From Rotaria socialis (Eukaryota; Rotifera; Eurotatoria; Philodinida; Philodinidae): a stretch of DNA of 64,000 nt. Below the pieces are notes generated by a model. It was not told the origin of the DNA. It saw nothing but the letters and a program-made list of their open reading frames with translations, and searched no databases. This document shows, piece after piece, positions 14,118 through 25,242 of this stretch. Location: the NCBI GenBank assembly GCA_905331475.1, contig CAJNYU010001441.1:62001-126000 (forward strand). The letters are read 5' to 3'. Position numbers and translations under genes: made by a program. Within the stretch, counting starts at the first letter, position 1. The number at the start of each line of letters is the position of its first letter.

Positions 14118-17100
14118 CTATGTATCAGATATTGGACTATAGAGAGGAGTATATTCATCATCAGGTAACTCAGTAGGATAATAGTGTTTCAGTCGAACAT
14201 GCCACGCTATTGATGTTACTGCTGATAATGTACGAAATTGATGAACGACATTTCGTGGAATAAAATAAATATCCTAATACGAAGAAAAAAATAATAATAT
14301 TACTGAAATAGAAAATATAAACTAATTTTAGTCAATTACATTATCATATAATGGTAAACGAACATAACGAATGCCATCACGTCGTAGTTGATTTAATTTA
14401 CCTTCATCACACCATTGTAGGCACTAAGATAAAAGGCAGAATAAGTTATCAGTGAATTGCACACTTTAAATATCACACTCAATCAGTGAATGACGTCAAA
14501 GTAAATGATTCTGACAGAAAATTGACTAAATGAATCATATTTTAGTTCAGATAGTAGAAGAATGGAAACGACTTATTTGCTTCTGTACGAAATCGATGAA
14601 CATTCTAGCATAAATGTAAGACTGGCTACAACACTATCTATGATTTATACATGTCACTGATTGCATATAAATTAGTTGCGTCTACCGAATTGATGATTAA
14701 AACTAGCGGGTCATTGATATGTTATAGAAAAATTTGCATAATGAATTAAATTCCAGTGAACTTGGTGATTCTAATTTGAGTCAAGAGTATGAATCACAAT
14801 TTGATCATAAGCATGCGATACTTCAATTTTAAAAAAGTCAAGGTCAATGTGTTAGAGTAGCTAAACCCATAAATGGAAATCAAATATTTATCTTACTTGT
14901 GATGCTGGCGGCTCATATAAATCAATTTTTAATTTTTCCACAACTTTTTCAAAATCTTCCGCATGGAAACATACTACATCTTTCACCATACGATTAACTG
15001 TCGCTCTTTAAAAAAAAAACATTTCAAAAGTCAATTTTTTAGAATTTAAAAAACGCGACTAACGGTGTTCCGCAATGTACAGCTTTTAGAATGCCAACGG
15101 CAGCTGTTGTTTCAACTCCATCTCCATCACAATGGTCACTGTGTGGCTTGGTTCGATCTTCAACTAATACTTCTCGTGGATCTGTTCCGCGTCCAGTGAA
15201 TGTTAAATTTCTTAATTCGTTCGTCATTCGTTTTTTTGGATGACAAATTTTATGTTCAGCTGTGGGAACATATTGTTCACCTGGTCGAACCCACAGTATA
15301 GGTCCATCATTAGATTCCGTTCTAGATTTCATTTTAACTGACGACAATGGTCCCCATGGCATAACATATTGTAAAAATGGATTTTCTTCTAATTTATCAA
15401 TAAAAGTCGGAAAGTAATCACCTAAATTATTACAAAAGACAATAAATAACATGGATCTGACTGCGGCGCCACATGAGGCAAACTCATTCGGTATTCTAAT
15501 AAAAGCCCTAAACGAATTTTGGTTCTCTTTAGAGTTTTACAAATGTAAAAATAACTTTTCCAAAAATTCTACGGCCCTGTAGCTAACATCTCTATTAAAA
15601 ACTCAATAACTAATTAAATCTCAATAGACACTGACATCCCTTTAGCAATTTTATTATAACCACTCAAAGAGTGTCCCTGACACCGCTATAAATATGTCTT
15701 CTTACCACATTCTTCTCTACCAGTTACTTTTCCAACTAAGGATATACTCATTAATGGTCCATAACGAAATGTTCCATTCGAATATGATTGTACAATGCGA
15801 TTTCGATATTCTCCCATGTTGGTAGTTAAAACTTCTTTTGAATTAATTATATTTGACGTTTTAACGATCATTTTCGGATATGACAGACTAAAGTAATCGA
15901 CTAAATCAGGCAAATATCGTGCACCATCATGTAAAACACCGATCGAATATTTTGCGCGTTGATTAATTTCTCCGTAGACAAGATTAAAAAAATAATTAAC
16001 AAACAAAGCTGCATTTTCATTTGATAAACGTAAAAATTCATTATAATATGTACGAATCAAACTCGCACCGCCATTCGGATGTTCTTCAGTATGAACAAGA
16101 CTTTGAAATAATTGTAGACGATCATTATTACTATTTGTTATAGAAAAATCCATGTAAGGAGATGAAATTTTTTGTTGTTGATCATATAAAACAGCTGGTG
16201 AAGATATTGGGGACGATGGCGATGATAATGGTGAACATCGATCAGATATTCCGTCATATTGTGTATGAGTAGATTTCACAGTACATAAATAAACTTGAGA
16301 ATCATTAGGACAATTAAGATCTGTTGTTTGAGTTTCTTGTTCTTCTTTACGAATCGTCTGAGTACTATTTTCGCATAGTGGCTGATCAATGAAATCTGTA
16401 TAAGTCGATTTATCTGATTTGATTAAACAATTGGTTTGTACAGATTGATGAAAAACTTCAATAATATCATCGGATGTTTGACATTCATTGGTTTGATATT
16501 GTTTGGAAGAAGACAATGGCGAATGAAAATATTTATATTCGCCTGGTAGTAGATCATCGACCGTTGTTGTTGAACGATCCGATGTTTGTGTTGTGATTAA
16601 TTCAGTGCTTAAATTACGTTTGATTGTTGCTGAACGTTTATCGACTGGTGAGTCATGTTGCAAGGAATTTGATGGTGAATAATTATCATTGATAGGATTA
16701 TGTTTCTGTTTTAAACGAGATGATGAACGAGTCTGTACAGGTGGATTTGTAGATTCTTTAAAAGAGAGAAAAAAATATATATATCGTAGACGAAATGATC
16801 ACTTGTATGATAAATATATATATATTGGATAAGACGAAGACGGTCTTCAAATGAACATATTTAGTGGCGAGTAAATGATTCTTTCTTTTGTTTTCGTTGA
16901 ATGTCACAGGGTTACGGCCTATGTATTCTGACTAACTGCAGACAATGTGTCCTTGTTAATGTCTTATTTAGATCCCTCGAATGATTCATTATTATCAAAC
17001 AAGAAACGAGAATTTCTGCAAACTACATCTATGTGACATTTCCTGCTGTCCTCTGATTTAGGGCCTCGCGCAGCGGATAAGCAACAGAAACATGACTTGT

Positions 17101-18021
17101 GAATATCTTATCTCGCAAAGGATGTCCTCTAACGGATAGCATCTGTTCAGATAATTAATTAAATAAAGATTTTTTCCCTCCTTGAATTCACAACAATGCA
17201 CGCTAATATCATTAACTCGTACTTGTATTATTCGTTTGTTGTTTAACTGTTTTTGTTGTTAGTTTAGTCCGTTTTTTTTCTGGTTGTTCATTTCCTGATT
17301 TTCGTTTATTTCCATTTGCTTTCGGTGCTTGTTTTTTTAATGTATTTTCATCATATATATTTATATGATGATTTGCAACAATTTTTGGAAGATTAAATAT
17401 TGTTGAAGATGTATGATATTGATCAGTTTCAACTAATGACGAACGTCTTGTCGATATAAGACGACGTGTAAATTTATTATTCATAGCTTCAGTTGAATTG
17501 AAAAATTGTCTTGAAATTATTCGTGTTGACGATTGCTGATCGTTGGATTCATTTGGTTGTAGTTGTTGTTGTTGTTGTAATAGGAGATTTGTTGTCGGAT
17601 GTATTAATACTGTATCATTTGATGATGGCGAACAAACACGTCGAATGTGTAATTTGATTGATGTATGTTCATTGGGCACATCAATCGAATGTATTGTTGT
17701 TGACGATGTCGAACAATTCGAGGTCAAAATATTGTATGAAGATGTTGGAGTTTGTTGATTATTTGTTTTACATTTTATTATTTTTGTTTTAACAGATTGT
17801 TGTGCATCATCATCATCATTATCGTTCATAGTAATATCGTTAATATTATTCGACATTGAAATTGAATTATTTTTATTATTATTTAAATCGTTAATATGAT
17901 CATTATTTAAAGGAGATGTCTAAATAGATAAGTTAAAATCAGAAGAAGAAAGAAAAACAATTACACGATAAAAGACCTTTGTTTCATCGGCTAGTGGAAG
18001 TACTTTGCTTATATCAGTCAT
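14118..18021 (-). CDS. RSBN1: RSBN1-like JmjC-type protein (KDM9 family)
   Basis: Nuclear protein of the round-spermatid basic protein 1 / DPY-21 family; DPY-21 is reported to demethylate H4K20me2. The start at 18021 ('[13 protein letters not shown]') splices to a long low-complexity, Ser/Thr/Asn-rich exon (about 17924-17212) with a Lys-rich cluster '[16 protein letters not shown]' that could be a nuclear localisation signal. The conserved core follows: '[20 protein letters not shown]', '[19 protein letters not shown]', '[18 protein letters not shown]', '[20 protein letters not shown]', '[13 protein letters not shown]', '[12 protein letters not shown]', '[25 protein letters not shown]' in part, and '[13 protein letters not shown]' before the stop. 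The HSD triplet fits the family's HxD metal-binding motif. The order matches vertebrate RSBN1. Introns of 285-470 bases occur at about 15422-15706, 14425-14895 and 16757-17211. Confidence 0.92.
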
Positions 18022-18943
18022 TAGTTCATTTGTATCTGAATATTTTCAATTTTTAATATCGGATTTCATTTTTTTTTGTCCTGATTTGTTTTAATAAGTT
18101 TTGTTTTTCTATTCGATAACGATGCGCTTTAATTGAAAAAAAGTACATACATAATAGTCTTGATCGGAGAGAAGGGAAACAGAAGAGAGAGAGAGAGAAG
18201 AGTCTTTTTTATAAACAATTATTGGTATTCTAGATAACAACCAATTGACAAATGAGTACCATGATGAATCACAATGAAGCTCTAGAGATGGGTGTGTTTG
18301 ATAAAAAAAATCTAACCATAGAATTTTAATTTGTTGAAGAACATAAATTTCATATAAATTTTTTACGGCATAGAAAGTATTTTATTTAGATAGATGTCGC
18401 TCGAATACAAACAGCAATGATCGAAAGCATATAAAAATGTAATTAATGTTATCACGACAGTGAGTTTTTTGTGATTGATTAGGTACTTGAAGAAAAAAAT
18501 GAATGATTAGAATTGTCGTCGTTTTTATTTTGTATGTAGAATAACGAGACGAAGATATTTCTTCTTTTTAACCTTTCTGTTTTTCTTGTTCTTCCCGAGT
18601 TAGTTCTCTGTACAATAACTATACAGATGGTTATAAACAAAGAATAGTAAGAAAAAGAAAATCATATGCGAGTAGCTTTTATCGTCCTCTTCTATAGCAT
18701 GATGCATACGCATTTACAAAGCACACGTAGACTTTTCTATTAGTAATTCTTATAGCTTCTCGCGCACCTGCTCCTCATGAAATATGCCAAAAACAGAACG
18801 GAAAAAATTTGCAAATGTCAATGACGTCTTCGATGTTTTGCTTTATTTCAATCATTTTACAAGGACGAATAAAAAATAAAATTCAATCTATCTTTTTCTC
18901 TTTCTTTTTCTTTCCTCTCTTATTTTCTATTCTTAATGCTACA
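18022..18943. other. Divergent intergenic region
   Basis: 922 bases between RSBN1 (leftward) and the receptor-kinase gene (rightward), so probably a bidirectional promoter region. A GA-rich run lies at about 18186-18201. No exon is recognised. Confidence 0.6.
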
Positions 18944-21131
18944 ATGATACTGATTACATGTGTCTTGTTATTGCTAACAGCTATTGTTCAACAAACCATT
19001 GCCGATACATGGACTGTAACACCAACAAATTGTCTGTGGCATAAATATACGTCTAATAATCGTTTACCCAATAGAATAGATTTACGTGACATTCGAAATC
19101 AAATTTTTAAGTATGTTTTATTTTTATTTTCCTATCAGTCATAAATCTATCCATTGATAGTTTTTCATTAAATGAATCAATTTATTACTTCAATCCGTGC
19201 AAAACATTTAATTTTCCGATTGGGCAAGATCCATATGCAGCTGCTGGTGAACAATGTCATAATGTTCTAGGTTGTAAGCTTGTAAAAAAAAATAATAATC
19301 ATTATGAATACTATACAGCTGCTATTAAATTAAATTCAACTCCAATATCAAAAGCAGCAGCATTAACTATTCGATATTATGGAATAAAGTACTAGAAATA
19401 AAAGAAAAAAAATTACAAATTCTATTTTTCATTGAAGAAAACAATTTCCATTTCAGGTCATATGCAAATAAAACGATGTATCTTAAATGTGAATGTAATG
19501 AACTTATACATCGTGCAGAATTTAAATTTCTTAAATATCAATATCATCACTCACCGGTAGGATTTTATTTACACGTTTCATGTATTAAATAAAATCAGTA
19601 GTGATATTAAACGCAGGTTTTCTCCTTGACTCATCGTTGTTGTTGTCCAAATGTTTGCGGAGGTTTCTATTATGATTTTTACAAATAATTTTAATATCTC
19701 TATTTTTCTTTTCTTAAATCAATAGGCAATACATTTCCTAAAGCGTTGTTACTTATTCTTCTGTTGGTAATTCTATTTATTATTGGTACAGCCGTATGGA
19801 TCTTTTTTCAATGTCGTCGACATTATCCAGAACGAAATGCATATGGTGCAATAGCTTCGAGTAAATAATATGATTTATTTTCCATTGATATATTCAGTAT
19901 TTAATGTTTCCTTTAAATTAATAGCGGATATCAATATTCATACATTACAACCGTCAGAAGCGATTAAACCTGCTGTAATTGAAACCAATTCTCGAAACGG
20001 AAGTAGGAAACGTACCCGTAGTAAATCAATAGCTCCGGTACTTGAAAATATCGGAATTTCGTCAGCAGATTTTAAAATAATCAAACGGTAAAAATCAGTA
20101 CAATATAGAGATAAATTTAAAAACACAAAATAAGAAACGCTTTCATTTCATTGTTTAGATTGGGTGTTGGCGAGTTAGGGGGTGAAGTTAGTGAAGGACG
20201 ATGGAATGATAAATTAATTGCTGTTAAAACCTTGCGTATCGGTGTTCATCCAGAAAAATTTTCTGCTACTGATAAAGCATATCTTGAAAATGAAATTCAA
20301 TTATTAAGTCGACTACGTCATAAAAATTTAACTGCAGTCATTGGTATTTGTTTTGATATTGATGTTTATCCTCGAATAATTTTATCATTTTCTGATCATG
20401 GTACAATTATTGATTTTATTCAATCGAATCCAACAAAAGTCGATTGGTCATTAAGATTATTATGGTGTTTGAATACATCCGATGCAATGGAATATTTACA
20501 TCAATCGAACGTACTTCATAGAAATTTAAAATCATCAAATATTCTCATTGGAGTTGATCTACGTGCACATATTTGTGATTATGGTCTTATTTCACTTCTT
20601 CAACCACTTCGACAAGCATGTGATAGCGAACGATGTCTTTGCAAATTAAGTCATCCAGCCCTACCTGTTTCTATACGTTGGTCAGCTCCAGAAATTTTAT
20701 CGAATCCATCGGATAGTTCAAGATTTAAGTTTTCATGTGATGTCTATTCGTTTGGTGTTAGTCTTTGGGAACAGATACGTTTAGAACAACCCTATGCTGA
20801 AATTAAAGATGAAGCTGAAGTAGCTCGAATGATTGTTGATGGCCATCGTTTAGCACCATTAGAAGAAACAGCAAATTTTGTTATGCCTGAATATACTCAA
20901 CTAATGAATGATTGTTGGGCAGAAGAGCCCAATAATCGGCCAACATTCGAACGTATTGGACAAGTTCTACGAGAAATATTACCAAAAGCAAAACAATTTC
21001 GAAAATCGTCGATGAAAAGATTATCGTCAATGACAAATTCAAATGATCAACAGGATGTGAATAGATCTTTGTCAAGACTTGATTCTAGAATCTCTGTGGA
21101 TACATTCAAAGTATCATATCCAAATGTGTAA
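18944..21131 (+). CDS. Receptor-like transmembrane pseudokinase with MRH-like ectodomain
   Basis: Seven exons (18944-19110, 19161-19388, 19457-19556, 19617-19662, 19726-19860, 19925-20087, 20159-21131) give about 603 residues. Order: signal peptide (1-22, 'MILITCVLLLLTAIVQQTIA'); Cys-rich ectodomain with 'YYFNPCKTF', 'GEQCHNVLGCK', 'ALTIRYYG', 'MYLKCEC' and 'HRCCCPNVCG'; TM helix 'ALLLILLLVILFIIGTAVW'; basic juxtamembrane; kinase domain; Ser-rich tail. The FNxC, xxYxG and late Cys pattern resembles the mannose-6-phosphate receptor homology domain; that is my inference. The kinase keeps the Gly loop 'GVGELGG', AVK lysine, alpha-C Glu ('ENEIQLL'), APE and the SCDVYSFG helix. The catalytic loop reads HRNLKSSN instead of HRDLKxxN and DFG is DYG, so phosphotransfer is doubtful. 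It probably transduces by scaffolding. Ligand unknown. Confidence 0.82.
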
Positions 21132-21818
21132 AACGTAAAGACCTGTGAAAATTTTAGTATTTTTTTTTTTTTGATAAAATATGTGAATTCTATACCTGTT
21201 ACTTCAGCTGATAAAAACAAAAGTTCTCTTTTTCATTCTAGTCATTAGTTGAAAAAATACAAAATGGGAAAGATATATCCTATCGATTATCAAGTCTTGT
21301 CTATGACCTTGAACACTAGTTATTGTGTAGTCCTGATTGCCACAATTTCAAGCCCTTTTACATGAGGAAAAAAACATTAGATGCACTCGGGTTACTTTCC
21401 TCTACTCTTAATCATTTCCAGCCAATAGATTCATACTCATCTTCTCACATAAACTATAAAAACAAACATAATGATAACGACATTTTTAATGGTAAATTAA
21501 AACGACAATTAACTGAAAAATCTTAGGCATTTTGTTTGATAAATTAAGGTATTTAATCGAATATGACCTACGTCTATTGTATCGCAAGAGTGATTTCGCC
21601 AATTTTGTTAGTGCTTTTAAAATAATTGGTAGTATTGTTACTGACTTTTTTCTAGTTGAATGGCTTGAAGAAAAAGTAAATATTTGCCAACAATAATTTA
21701 AATAGGTTCAAATATTAATGATGTTCGAAGCACATTACTAATTTAAAAAATATAAATGGTATTCAGTAGACTCTAAATTTCGATTAAGAAAAGAAAGCAA
21801 CACTATAAATTTCTATAA
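21132..21818. other. Intergenic between convergent genes
   Basis: 687 bases between the receptor gene (+) and the hydrolase pseudogene (-). It holds poly-T tracts and a 67-codon open frame at 21323-21526 without recognisable motifs. I see no gene. Confidence 0.55.
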
Positions 21819-22142
21819 TTATTCATTTCTACAAATAAATTCCACAGCTTTTATTGTCCGTTCTTGTAAAATATCCGGTTCCTCTAAATCATGATCGTTC
21901 GTATTTACAATTAATGTATGTTTCAATGGACGTTTAATACTTTCAATAGGAACAACAAAATCTTGATTACCATGTATATGAAGAATGTGATTTTCGTAAT
22001 CATTTAATTTAAATGAAAAGTCTTCTTGTGAGCATAAACGTGCTCGATACGATTTACAAACGTCGATTGGTTTGCTATTTAAAATTCTTGAAATTTTTTT
22101 CTGAATTCTTCCCATGTTAAACATCCACATGTTTGTTGCATA

Positions 22143-22615
22143 TGTTGGAGGGGAAATTAAAATCCAGAGCAATTTAAAATTCCCCTAGGGGAAATTAAAA
22201 TTTCAATCTCACCTAGGGCAAATTAAAATTTTCTGTATTTTTTATATAATTTTCGATTTTTCTGAAATAGGTAAAAATGTACTGTTTGTGTGATGGTGTG
22301 GGTGGATGTGGGTCTATATGTGGGCGTGGGTGTGGGCGTGGGTGTGAGTGGGAGTGTGGAAGGATGTGAGCCCGTACTAATCAAGCCCTCACCCTCACCC
22401 TCACCCGCACTTATATTGTTCATTCAAACTGACTTTGTACAGCTACACCCACAGAGATGATGGACATTCGCACAAACATTCCTGTCTAGACCTCAAGATA
22501 AATATTCATTTTTACCTATTTCAGAAAAATCGAAAATTATATAAAAAATTAAAAAAATTTTAATTTTCCCTAGGGGAATTTTAAATTGCCCTGGATTTTA
22601 TTTTCCCCTCCAACA
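22143..22615. mobile_element. 473-bp inverted-terminal-repeat element (MITE-like)
   Basis: The ends are inverted copies over about 110 bases, starting TGTTGGAGGGGAAA and ending TTTTCCCCTCCAACA; the shared inner part includes 'ttatataattttcgattttt' and 'ctgaaataggtaaaaatg'. The flanks carry a candidate 4-base target duplication, CATA (22139-22142 and 22616-22619). Removing the element plus one CATA copy restores a continuous hydrolase frame at the site, which supports the boundaries. There is no open frame for a transposase, so it is non-autonomous. The centre carries G-rich telomere-like repeats. Confidence 0.88.
22290..22408. repeat. Degenerate TGTGGG / TGAGGG-like hexamer runs inside the element
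   Basis: 22292-22352 reads as variants of GTGTGGG / GTGGGCGTGGGTG on the plus strand. Next to it 22385-22407 reads CCCTCACCCTCACCCTCACC, that is TGAGGG repeats on the minus strand. The first resembles the TGTGGG telomere repeat reported for bdelloid rotifers. Both runs could form G-quadruplexes, on opposite strands. Confidence 0.75.
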
Positions 22616-23222
22616 CATATACCAATAACGATGAAGATCGTGTTGATCTAAGGCTGGTGCAAGTAAAATAATTTTTTCTATGTGAAAATAATTTCCTGTT
22701 GAATTCAAAAATTGTGAAATTATACAACTGCCAAGACTATGACCAACAAAAATAATTTTTTTATAGGAATTTAATAAATAATCAATAGCATGAGTGAGAT
22801 CATCGACCAGAGAGCAATTGTCATTTTATAATATTTACCATCGGACAGACCAATGCCTGTTGAATCATAACGAAAAACTTCAGCAATTGGAATTGCTGCT
22901 GATAAAAGTAATTCTTCTGTTAAATTAAGAAATGTAGGTGCTGTTGATGAAAGACCCTCAAAACCTGCTACGCAAACTACAACAGTTTTTGACACTGAAG
23001 TGATCGATTCAACAACGATACCACGCAGATTAATATCACGACTATTTTAAAATTCTACAAGACGTGTAATCATTATACTGAAACGAACAAAAATATATTC
23101 GCATAACATAGTTTTAGTCTCAGTAGTTTTAGTGGAACTCGTAAAATCGGCAACAAGATCATTTAGTCGATAGATTTCTATCAATGGCGCGAAATCGAAA
23201 GTAAACAAAAATCAAATACAAA

Positions 23223-23841
23223 ATGTCCTTATCTTTCTTATCAAATGAAAATAATACCGAGGCATTTAATAGAACAAAAGTCAATACAACCAAATTAACT
23301 ACATCAACAATAATTGATGACGATGCAATTCTATGGAATGATGTTAAAGTAATAAAAAAAATGTTTTTTGTTTTAGAAATAAAGCAAAAAAGTTCTTATT
23401 TAGTCATTTTTCAATGTTCAAAATTCATTAATTATTATTTGTATAGTATTTTTCTTTCTTTTATTATGTCTTGTTTTGATTATAATGCGATTAGTGAAAA
23501 CGAAGCGTTCGTATAAAAAACAAATTAAATCGCCAATAAAAACTTATGCCGATAATCAATTTCCATTTCAAACAAACAAATCGTCATCTCCTATTCAAAT
23601 GGGATTAACATCAAATCAAATAGCTTCACGTGGAAATGTTATTTCGCTCAATGAAGATTCTCGGCGAACATCATCAAATTCAATAAAACCATTGCCGACC
23701 AATGACGAAGAAATCGAAACGGTTAATGAGGTTCTTGGAATGGAAGAACGTAATGGGAAAATGTACTATAAAGTCAATTTTACTGGTCATTCAACTGATT
23801 ATACAGCTTGGGTTTGCGAAGAAGATTTAATACCTGAATAA
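23223..23841 (+). CDS. Small single-pass membrane protein with chromodomain-like C-terminus
   Basis: Starts with ATG at 23223, 149 bases from the divergent hydrolase pseudogene. The N-terminal part is polar with three NxS/T sites ('NENNTEAFNRTKVNTTK'), then an intron (acceptor at 23446; donor uncertain, best fit near 23391 giving a 54-base intron), a hydrophobic helix 'FFLLLCLVLIIM', a basic stop-transfer 'RLVKTKRSYKK', a Ser/Asn-rich linker and the C-terminal block 'NEVLGMEERNGKMYYKVNF' ... 'TAWVCEEDLIPE', stop at 23841. That block follows the chromodomain pattern (ExVLxxRxxxGxxxYxVxWxGxxxxxxTWxxxxxL), with Phe for the first Trp. With the NxS/T end outside, the chromo-like part would face the cytosol. 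The gene looks intact; function unknown. Confidence 0.6.
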
Positions 23842-23973
23842 TGACATTCATCTATTCATTTTTTGTTTCAAATCTTTTCTCTTATTGTAATCGATCTCCA
23901 ACTGTGAGAGAATAAATTATGAAAGAAATAGAATAGCTCACAAAAAAATATAAGTTTTATTTTAAAATAAGTT

Positions 23974-25242
23974 ATGTTCTTCAAACGTAGTTTCTTTTTA
24001 AAATGGGCATCGATTGCAGTCGCGTATATGTGTATTTTTATACTCAGTTATGAATTCGGAGTAACAAGAAGATATATTCATGCGGAAGAAGTAACGACGG
24101 AACCGCAACATTTAATAATCAACCGACTCTTTCATGATCACGCAGAATATTTTAATTCATCTATGATCTTGAAAATGATTAATAAGGAATTGAAGCATGC
24201 ATTACCGTTCGAAATCGATAGCACTAGTAGTAATAGAAGTTCAATCATTCGTCATGGTCTTGTTGTTTTCTACGATTTTTCATATCATCATTTACTTTTT
24301 CAACAATTTCTATGGTTATATTCATCGTGGACACAATTACGTCCACATGGCCATACACAAAATGATCTTATTCTATTCGTTTCTTCATCAACTATTCCTG
24401 ATGATTTCAAAAAACTTGAAAATATGACAATACATCTAAATCATAAAAATCAATTTATTATTTATTCATGTACAACATTACTTGATTCACTAGTAAATCA
24501 AAATTACGATCTATTAAATGATTATCCACTCAATTTTCGTATGGAACTTGAACGGTTATTTTATTGGCAACAAACACGTCTTTCAACATTACTATTATTT
24601 CTTATTCATGAATATACACAGAAATTATTAAAATATGATTATATATTTCGTTTAGATATTGATTCATTTTTAATGCCAGAGTTTCGTTCTTATCAACAAA
24701 CATCATCGGTTGTCCTCGGCGAAACAATTCGTCAAGATGAATATACATTAAATAGGTTAGATCGAATAAGAAAATCTTTTTATTCAAAATCAAAAGCTAA
24801 AATAATGAAACAATTCATAACAATCAATTGGTTCGGTCGACTAAATGTATTGACAAAATTAACACGCCAAACAATTCTAATGGCGTTATGGTTGATGAAA
24901 GAAGAATTTACAGAGTCTGAACGCTTACATCACTTAACTTATTTAAATTATCCATCATGGTATATTGATGGTATATTTGAATATGCAACAGCTATTGTAC
25001 TTTCGCTTAATCAATATGAAAAATTTCATCATAAAATACTTCATCGATTTGATTGTCATCATACGCTAACAAATTGTCTTCATATATCTTTTCGTGATCC
25101 GTCGCATCATTTACATTTGTCAAAACATTCACTTCAATTATTAGCAAATATTAATCAAAGTAATTTAACAAATAATGAATTATATATTTATAGAACTGTA
25201 ATTAAAGCAAATGGACTATTTCGATTGTATTTTTCCTCGTGA
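23974..25242 (+). CDS. Type II membrane protein, probable Golgi glycosyltransferase-like
   Basis: A single 422-residue exon, 132 bases after the previous stop. A short cytosolic basic end ('MFFKRSFFLKW') is followed by a signal anchor ('ASIAVAYMCIFILSYEFGV') and a large lumenal domain. The domain contains 'YDYIFRLDIDSFLMPEF', a DxD motif after a hydrophobic strand as in nucleotide-sugar-dependent glycosyltransferases, and earlier 'WLYSSWTQLRPHGHTQNDLI'. It recalls the poorly characterised family annotated as DUF7164, but I cannot confirm that by search. Conserved-looking Trp and Cys residues follow ('YPSWYIDG', 'DCHHTLTNC'). No introns, unlike its neighbours, which could reflect retroposition or transfer. 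Confidence 0.65.
   Translation: MFFKRSFFLKWASIAVAYMCIFILSYEFGVTRRYIHAEEVTTEPQHLIINRLFHDHAEYFNSSMILKMINKELKHALPFEIDSTSSNRSSIIRHGLVVFYDFSYHHLLFQQFLWLYSSWTQLRPHGHTQNDLILFVSSSTIPDDFKKLENMTIHLNHKNQFIIYSCTTLLDSLVNQNYDLLNDYPLNFRMELERLFYWQQTRLSTLLLFLIHEYTQKLLKYDYIFRLDIDSFLMPEFRSYQQTSSVVLGETIRQDEYTLNRLDRIRKSFYSKSKAKIMKQFITINWFGRLNVLTKLTRQTILMALWLMKEEFTESERLHHLTYLNYPSWYIDGIFEYATAIVLSLNQYEKFHHKILHRFDCHHTLTNCLHISFRDPSHHLHLSKHSLQLLANINQSNLTNNELYIYRTVIKANGLFRLYFSS

Larger units (their letters stand above)
21819..23073 (-). pseudogene. Alpha/beta-hydrolase pseudogene
   Basis: Translated segments in order are clearly an alpha/beta-hydrolase: 'KTVVVCVAGFEG' (start-strand region), 'FRYDSTGIGLSDG', nucleophile elbow 'IIFVGHSLGSC', 'KIILLAPALD', then after the insertion 'LHIHGNQDFVVP' (acid) and 'NTNDHDLEEP' (His), ending 'FICRNE' at 21819. 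Damage: (1) from the ATG at 23073 codon 9 is TAA; (2) a 1-base frameshift near 22830 in a GG run (the frame before ends '..TIALW', the frame after starts 'DDLTHAID'); (3) a 473-bp inverted-repeat element at 22143-22615, inside codons after 'HRYWYM'; (4) a 1-base frameshift near 22084 in a T run between 'KKFQEF' and 'LNSKPID'. All catalytic motifs survive, so decay is recent. Homopolymer indels alone could be assembly errors; the insertion could not. Confidence 0.85.
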
